DNA from: JAXGXJ01 sp040772905
Lineage (GTDB): Bacteria > Actinomycetota > Thermoleophilia > RBG-16-64-13
Length of the DNA: 64,000 nucleotides
Direction of reading: 5' to 3'
Assembly (NCBI GenBank): GCA_040772905.1
Contig: JAXGXJ010000015.1
Location: forward strand, 1-64,000
The notes beneath the pieces were generated by a model. It was not told where the DNA came from and searched no databases. It saw nothing but the letters and a program-made list of their open reading frames with translations. Position numbers and translations under genes: made by a program. This document shows, piece after piece, positions 59,412-64,000 of the stretch (its first letter is position 1; every line of letters begins with the position of its first letter).

Positions 59412-60409
59412 CTACGCGCCGCGCACCTGGGCCCGCACCTGCACCATCTGGGCCGTGATGCTGATGGCGATCTCGCCGGGAGTCTCGCCGCCGATGGGAA
59501 GTCCGATGGGCGCATAGACCCGCGCGATATCGGCATCGGAGAAACCTTGCGCACGCAACGCCCCGAGGATGGTGGCCACCTTCTTCCTGCTTCCGATCAT
59601 GCCTATATAGCAGGCGTCGGTACGCAGCGCCTGGGCCAGCACAGCCTGGTCGAACACATGGCCGCGGGTCACGATCACCAGGTAGCTGTCTGCGTCGACG
59701 CCCAGGCGGTCCACCCCGTGTTCCAGACTGTCGAGCACCACCACTTCGTCCGCTGTGGGAAAGCGCTCACGGTTGGCGAAATCGGCCCGGTCATCGATGA
59801 TCACCGTGCGGAAGCCGGCGATATCCAAAGCCGGGATGAGCTTCGCGCCGCAGTGCCCGGCTCCGAACACGTACGCCGTACCGTCCATGCCGATTGGACG
59901 CACGTGGATGAGTGACCTGTCCTTGCAGTCTTGAGGCGGATCCGGCACCGCGTCCCTGGACTCGGTGACGATCCGCGCGACGTCCCATCCCTTCTCTTGT
60001 GACCCCGTGACCGTGGTAACCAACCAACCTTTGCCGCCTTCGCCGAGCAGGCGCGCCAGCGTGTACCAAAGGTCGCGAGCAGCGGCATCCGGGCGCGCTC
60101 ACAGGTTCTATCAGCACTGCGCCCTGGCCGCCGCAGATCATGCCCAGACCGGCCGAGTCCTCCGGGGTGAGCACGAAGTCCACCACACGCAGTCGCACGC
60201 GTCTGGAACACGCTGAGCGCCTCTCGGATGGCATGGGCCTCAAGGGCGCCGCCTCCGATGGTACCCACGATGCTGCCGTCACCCCGAACCAGCATGCTGG
60301 CCCCGCCATGACGAGGTGACGAGCCGCTGGTGTGGATGATGGTGGCCAGTGCGAAGTCCTCCCCCGCATCGAGGAATCCCAGCGCTGAGCGCACGATCTC
60401 CAGTTCCAT
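59412..60409 (-). pseudogene. xdhC: xdhC-like gene interrupted by two +1 frameshifts
   Basis: The region encodes all parts of an XdhC/CoxI-family protein, the chaperone that sulfurates and inserts molybdopterin into xanthine-dehydrogenase-type enzymes, but in three frames. The start (MELEIVRSALGFLDAGEDFAL...GGGALEAHAIREALSVFQT) is frame 1. VRLRVVDFVLTPEDSAGLGMICGGQGAVLIEPVSAP follows in a second frame. LWYTLARLLGEGG and the Rossmann part (YVFGAGHCGAKLIP, IGMIGSRKK, PIGLPIGGETPGEIAISI) are in a third. Single extra bases near 60199-60204 and 60089-60090 explain both shifts; removing two bases from 998 gives exactly 332 codons. Either a recent pseudogene or two assembly errors. It overlaps the hutI stop by one base (TGATG), the usual coupling. 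Confidence 0.8.
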
Positions 60410-61770
60410 CAAAGTCTCTCCTCCATGTGTTCACGCATGATGACTTGGCGACCGTCCTTGAACACCTGCCACACAGGGTTCATGCCGTAGCGGTACGGTA
60501 TCTCCACGTGCCTGCGACATTCCAGGACGAGGATGTCGGCCTTCTTGCCCACCTCCAGGCTGCCGATGTCGTCCTCCCTGCCCACGGCGACCGCGGCTTC
60601 GATGGTGACCGCGCGGATGACCTCCTCGGACGACATTCCCAAGAGAGAGCAACCCATGGTGGCGATGAGCCACAGGTTCTGGGTAGGGCTCGATCCGGGG
60701 TTGAAATCGGTCCCCAAAGCCACCCGCACACCGGCCTCCAGCAGAGCCCGCGCCGGAGCGAGACCGCCTTCTCCCAGGAAGAAGGTCGACCCGGGCAGGA
60801 GGACGGCGACGGGCGCGCGCCGGGTACTCCCGGCGCGCGCCACCTCGCCCGAAAGGGCCGCTCGTTTGGCCTCCCTGGCTGCCGCTCCCATGAGCGCGAT
60901 GCCCTCATCGCTCACCAGGTCGAGGTGATCGGCGGACGCGGCGCCAAGCTCCACGGCCAACTCCGCCCCTCCCGCGGCGGTGAGTTGATCGGCGTGCAAC
61001 TTGGGGATAAGACCGTGCTCAAGCCCCGCTTCCAGCACCCGGCGGCACTGGACCCCCGTGAAGGCCCCGACCTCATGGAAGGCGTCGCAGAAGACCGCGG
61101 AGTGATGCTTGGCGACCGCCGGGATCATCTTCTTCACCACCAGGTCGACATAGCCCTCCGAGTCGCCCGCGTATTCGCTCGGGACCACGTTGGCCCCCAG
61201 CAGGGTCGGCACGACATCCACTGCGTGCTCGGCATCCACCTCGCGATAGACGTCGAGTAACCGCAGTTCGTGATCGGGGTTCAACCCGTACCCGCTCTTC
61301 GCCTCCACCGTAGTGATGCCGTAGCGAAGGAAGCGGTCCAGCCGGTGCCGCGCCGAGGCGATCAACACCTCCTTGGGCGCGTGCCTGGTGGCATCGACGG
61401 TCTTCAGGATGCCGCCACCTGCCGCGGCGATGTCCTGATAGGAAGCTCCAGCCAGCCGCAGCTCGAACTCGTCGGCCCTGTCACCCTCGAAGGCCAGATG
61501 GGTGTGCGGATCCACCAGGCCCGGCATGACCAGATGACCGCCGGCGTCGACACGCTTGCCTCCGGGCAGCAGCCGCACCTCCTCCTCCACCTGGCTGCTC
61601 TCCCCCACCCATACGATGCGACCCTCGCGGGCGGCCACCGCCCCGGAGAGGATCCGGCCCAAGCCCGGCTCGACGTCTCCGCTCTCCGCATACGTAGGGC
61701 ACACCAGCAACTCGCTGGCGCCCGTGACGATGAGGTCGGCCCGTATCAGATCCCCTTCAGGGGCTACCAT
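60409..61770 (-). CDS. hutI: Imidazolonepropionase
   Basis: 453 residues of the amidohydrolase fold. It opens imidazolone propionate to formiminoglutamate in histidine degradation. Metal ligands are in PHTHLAFEGDRADEFELRLAGASYQDIAAAGGGI; the substrate blocks SGYGLNPDHELR, FCDAFHEVGAFT, LHADQLTAAGGAELAVELGAASADHLD and GTDFNPGSSPT are complete. The other hut genes are absent from the window. It shares an operon with the broken xdhC, a pairing that could also suggest purine catabolism. ATG 61770 has GGAGG at 7 nt; a longer frame is unsupported. Confidence 0.94.
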   Translation of the reverse strand: MVAPEGDLIRADLIVTGASELLVCPTYAESGDVEPGLGRILSGAVAAREGRIVWVGESSQVEEEVRLLPGGKRVDAGGHLVMPGLVDPHTHLAFEGDRADEFELRLAGASYQDIAAAGGGILKTVDATRHAPKEVLIASARHRLDRFLRYGITTVEAKSGYGLNPDHELRLLDVYREVDAEHAVDVVPTLLGANVVPSEYAGDSEGYVDLVVKKMIPAVAKHHSAVFCDAFHEVGAFTGVQCRRVLEAGLEHGLIPKLHADQLTAAGGAELAVELGAASADHLDLVSDEGIALMGAAAREAKRAALSGEVARAGSTRRAPVAVLLPGSTFFLGEGGLAPARALLEAGVRVALGTDFNPGSSPTQNLWLIATMGCSLLGMSSEEVIRAVTIEAAVAVGREDDIGSLEVGKKADILVLECRRHVEIPYRYGMNPVWQVFKDGRQVIMREHMEERL

Positions 61771-61906
61771 CTCCAGTCCTCCCGGTCTCAGCAGGGACGC
61801 TCGTCCGCGTCCCAAAACAGGCATGGTAGCAGAAGACCCGTCGTTCCGTAGATGCACGCGGGACAGCGAACGAGGGCACATGCGAGAGAGCGCCGACGCC
61901 GCAGCT

Positions 61907-61915
61907 TGCTATGCT
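61907..61915 (+). promoter_or_regulatory. Extended -10 of trkA, predicted leaderless start
   Basis: TGCTATGCT (TGn plus TATGCT) ends seven bases before the trkA ATG, so transcription would begin at the start codon. The only purine-rich stretch, GAGGG, is one base from the ATG and too close to act as a ribosome site. Confidence 0.4.
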
Positions 61916-61921
61916 GAGGGT

Positions 61922-63271
61922 ATGTACGCAGTCATCGTCGGAGCAGGTGAAGTAGGTTTCCACATCGCGACCATCCTCAGCGAGGAAGGGCACGACGTGG
62001 CCGTCATCGATCGCAGCCAAGAAGCGTTCCACAAGGCTTCTCAGGAACTCGACGTCCTCGCCATCCAAGGGAACGGGGCCAGTCGGAGGGTGCTCGAACA
62101 GGTGAACATCGGCAAGGCCGATCTGCTCATCGCGGTCACCAACTCCGACGAGGTCAACATGATCGCCTGCATGGCCGGCAAGCGGGTGGGAGTGGCACAG
62201 ACCATCGCCCGAGTGCGCAATCCCGAGTACATCGAGGACTTCCAGACTCTCTCCACCGGCCTCTCCGGCATCGACCACGTCATCCAGCCCGAGGCCGCGG
62301 TGGCCAACGAGGTGGCAAGGCTCGCCACCATCCCGGGGGTGCTCGACGTGGAGAGCTTCGCCGGAGGACAGGTGTGGGTGTTGGAGGCCAACATCGACTC
62401 GCGGGCTCCCAGCGCCGGTACCGCGCTCCATCAGCTGTCCCTGCCCAAGGGGGCCATCATCACCGGCATCCTCCGTCACGGGGTCACCACCATCCCACGC
62501 GGCGGCGCCTTCATAGAGCCGGGGGATCGCGTCTTCGTGGCCGGGCGGCCCGAGATCGCCGCAAAGGCCGTCGCCCATCTCACAGGGGAACATGAGCCGG
62601 CCCGGCGGGCGTTGCTGTTGGGCTGTGGGGAGATCGGCATGGGCGTGGCCCTCGCTTTGGAAAAACAGCACGTGCGCCTGACCATCTTCGAGAAGAACCC
62701 CCAGCGCGCAGCGGAAGCAGCCGCGGCCCTGCGCCGGACCCGGGTGCTCAGCGACGAGGGCATCGACGAGAAGGTCCTCGTGGCTGAAGGTGTGACCGGA
62801 GCCGATCTCTTCATCGCAGCCACCGGCGATGACCGCCTGAACATCCTCTCCTCCCTCATGGCCAAGCAGCTCGGGGCCAAACGGACCATCTCCGTGGTGG
62901 AGCGCAGCGAGTTCTCCCGCGTGGTCGAGAGCGTGGGCGTGGATGTGGCCATCAGCCCGCGTCGAATGACCGCCTCCGCAGTGCTCCGTTTCGTGCGCGC
63001 CGGACAGGTCACCAGCGCAGCCGTGCTGGAGAAATCCGCGGGGGAGGTGCTGGAGTTCGTGGTGAGCGATCGCAGCCCCGTCTGTGGAAGAGAGCTTATG
63101 CAGGTCGACTTCCCCCAGGGCGCCATCGTCGGCGCGGTAGTGCGCGACCACGAGGTGCACATCCCCGACGGTCATTTCCAGCTGCAGCAAGGTGACCTGG
63201 CAGTGGTCTTCACGGCCGAGGAAGCCGTACGCAGAGTGGAGAAGCTGTTCGCGTCGCGACAGGGACGATGA
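61922..63271 (+). CDS. trkA: Trk potassium transport regulatory subunit TrkA
   Basis: 449 residues, cytoplasmic gating ring of the K+ channel TrkH. Two RCK_N Rossmann domains with NAD motifs are present (MYAVIVGAGEVGFHIATILSEEGHDV, and ALLLGCGEIGMGVALALEK near 230), each followed by an RCK_C domain (about 140-220 and 365-445). The full duplicated form is normal. ATG 61922 is the first codon of the conserved strand. The stop overlaps the trkH start as ATGA. Confidence 0.95.
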   Translation: MYAVIVGAGEVGFHIATILSEEGHDVAVIDRSQEAFHKASQELDVLAIQGNGASRRVLEQVNIGKADLLIAVTNSDEVNMIACMAGKRVGVAQTIARVRNPEYIEDFQTLSTGLSGIDHVIQPEAAVANEVARLATIPGVLDVESFAGGQVWVLEANIDSRAPSAGTALHQLSLPKGAIITGILRHGVTTIPRGGAFIEPGDRVFVAGRPEIAAKAVAHLTGEHEPARRALLLGCGEIGMGVALALEKQHVRLTIFEKNPQRAAEAAAALRRTRVLSDEGIDEKVLVAEGVTGADLFIAATGDDRLNILSSLMAKQLGAKRTISVVERSEFSRVVESVGVDVAISPRRMTASAVLRFVRAGQVTSAAVLEKSAGEVLEFVVSDRSPVCGRELMQVDFPQGAIVGAVVRDHEVHIPDGHFQLQQGDLAVVFTAEEAVRRVEKLFASRQGR

Positions 63272-64000
63272 ACCTCCGCTTCCTCGGCTATCTCACCGGG
63301 CTGGTGGTCATCGCCCTCGGGGCCGGCGTACTCGTGTCGGGCGGGGTCTCCGCCATCTACGGCGACACCGATATGACGCCCCTCCTCGTCATCGGGGCGG
63401 CCTACCTCGCGCTGGGCGGAGTCCTCTACACGGTCAGCCGGAGTGCGGCCAAGGCATACATCGGCTTCCGCGAAGGCTTTGTGGCCGTGGTGGCCTCGTG
63501 GGTGGCGGCCGCGGTCTTCGGGGCGATACCGTACGCGGTCCTGGGGATCTTCGGCCCTGTCGACTCCCTGTTCGAATCCATGTCGGGCTTCACCACCACC
63601 GGGGCCAGCGTCTTGGTCGATTACGATCAGCCCCACGGCATCATGTTCTGGCGCAGCCTGACCCATTGGTACGGCGGCATGGGCATCGTGGTCCTGGTGC
63701 TGGCCTTCCTCCCCGCTGTGGGAGGCGGGGCCATCAGACTGTTCGCCGCCGAGGCCCCCGGGCCTATCACAGAACGTCTTACCCCGCGCCTCAAGGACAC
63801 CGCCAAGCGCCTCTGGTACATCTACGTGGGCCTGAGCGCGGCCGAGGCCCTCATCCTCATGGCACTCGGCGTGGGCCCCTTCCTGGCAGTCACTCACACC
63901 TTCGGCACCCTGGCCACCGGCGGCTTCTCTCCCCTCGCCGCCTCGGTGGGCGCGTTCGACAGTTGGTCCATCGAATTGGTGATCACCATCTTCACCATCC
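63268..64000 (+). CDS. trkH: Trk potassium uptake protein TrkH (3' end beyond window)
   Basis: 244 codons are present of a usual ~480. Membrane helices begin at residue 5. The first selectivity-filter loop SMSGFTTTGASVL (about 94-106) and the second one GTLATGGFSP (about 213-222) are visible, along with the pore segment WRSLTHWYGGMGIVVLVLAFLP. It forms the K+-conducting pore gated by TrkA. The ATG overlaps the trkA stop. Confidence 0.94.
   Translation, partial: MNLRFLGYLTGLVVIALGAGVLVSGGVSAIYGDTDMTPLLVIGAAYLALGGVLYTVSRSAAKAYIGFREGFVAVVASWVAAAVFGAIPYAVLGIFGPVDSLFESMSGFTTTGASVLVDYDQPHGIMFWRSLTHWYGGMGIVVLVLAFLPAVGGGAIRLFAAEAPGPITERLTPRLKDTAKRLWYIYVGLSAAEALILMALGVGPFLAVTHTFGTLATGGFSPLAASVGAFDSWSIELVITIFTI

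Noticed and set aside
59801..60409. A separate small gene equal to the N-terminal part of XdhC
   Set aside because: After residue ~70 this frame loses all similarity, which resumes in the neighbouring frame, so it is a frameshifted piece of one gene rather than an independent protein.

Overview
The window is a GC-rich bacterial chromosome segment. Most genes sit in tight runs whose stop and start codons overlap (ATGA or GTGA). A BldD-type regulator, a few apparently leaderless genes, S-layer-homology cell-wall proteins and an anaerobe's redox inventory suggest a deep-branching, anaerobic actinobacterial lineage. That placement is inference; no rRNA is present to test it.

Region 1 (1-12071, all minus strand) is a catabolic island. 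It holds two large molybdopterin subunits (one cut by the window edge) and two iron-sulfur subunits of the pyrogallol-phloroglucinol transhydroxylase type, a small flavoprotein, an IclR regulator with a clear palindromic operator, a 3-hydroxyacyl-CoA-dehydrogenase-type enzyme, two paralogous short-chain dehydrogenases and a beta-keto-acid cleavage enzyme (BKACE). Together these resemble an anaerobic route from polyhydroxylated aromatics through ring reduction to C2/C4 units. A third transhydroxylase-like pair lies at 55861-59315, and an amidohydrolase_2 protein of the aromatic decarboxylase type at 42144.

Region 2 (12381-24303) holds tRNA-Leu(CAA), a BldD-like c-di-GMP-type regulator, a hisI-trpE-trpG-trpD-trpCF-trpB-trpA operon, cinA, an SLH/L,D-transpeptidase and a glutaredoxin plus ferredoxin-thioredoxin reductase pair. 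Region 3 (24391-31295) is serA followed by a BMP-type nucleoside ABC importer.

Region 4 (31532-46718) is nitrogen assimilation: gltB-gltD, an unusual KaiC-like/ATP-grasp protein, glnA, then amtB-glnB and a PucR regulator. A YbjQ protein and the amidohydrolase are interspersed.

Region 5 (46838-64000) carries an NhaD-like antiporter, a double-activase plus 2-hydroxyacyl-CoA-dehydratase-like pair, an MMPL transporter, the third molybdoenzyme, an xdhC gene broken by two frameshifts, hutI, and trkA followed by the start of trkH. I saw no CRISPR array, insertion sequence, rRNA or prophage.
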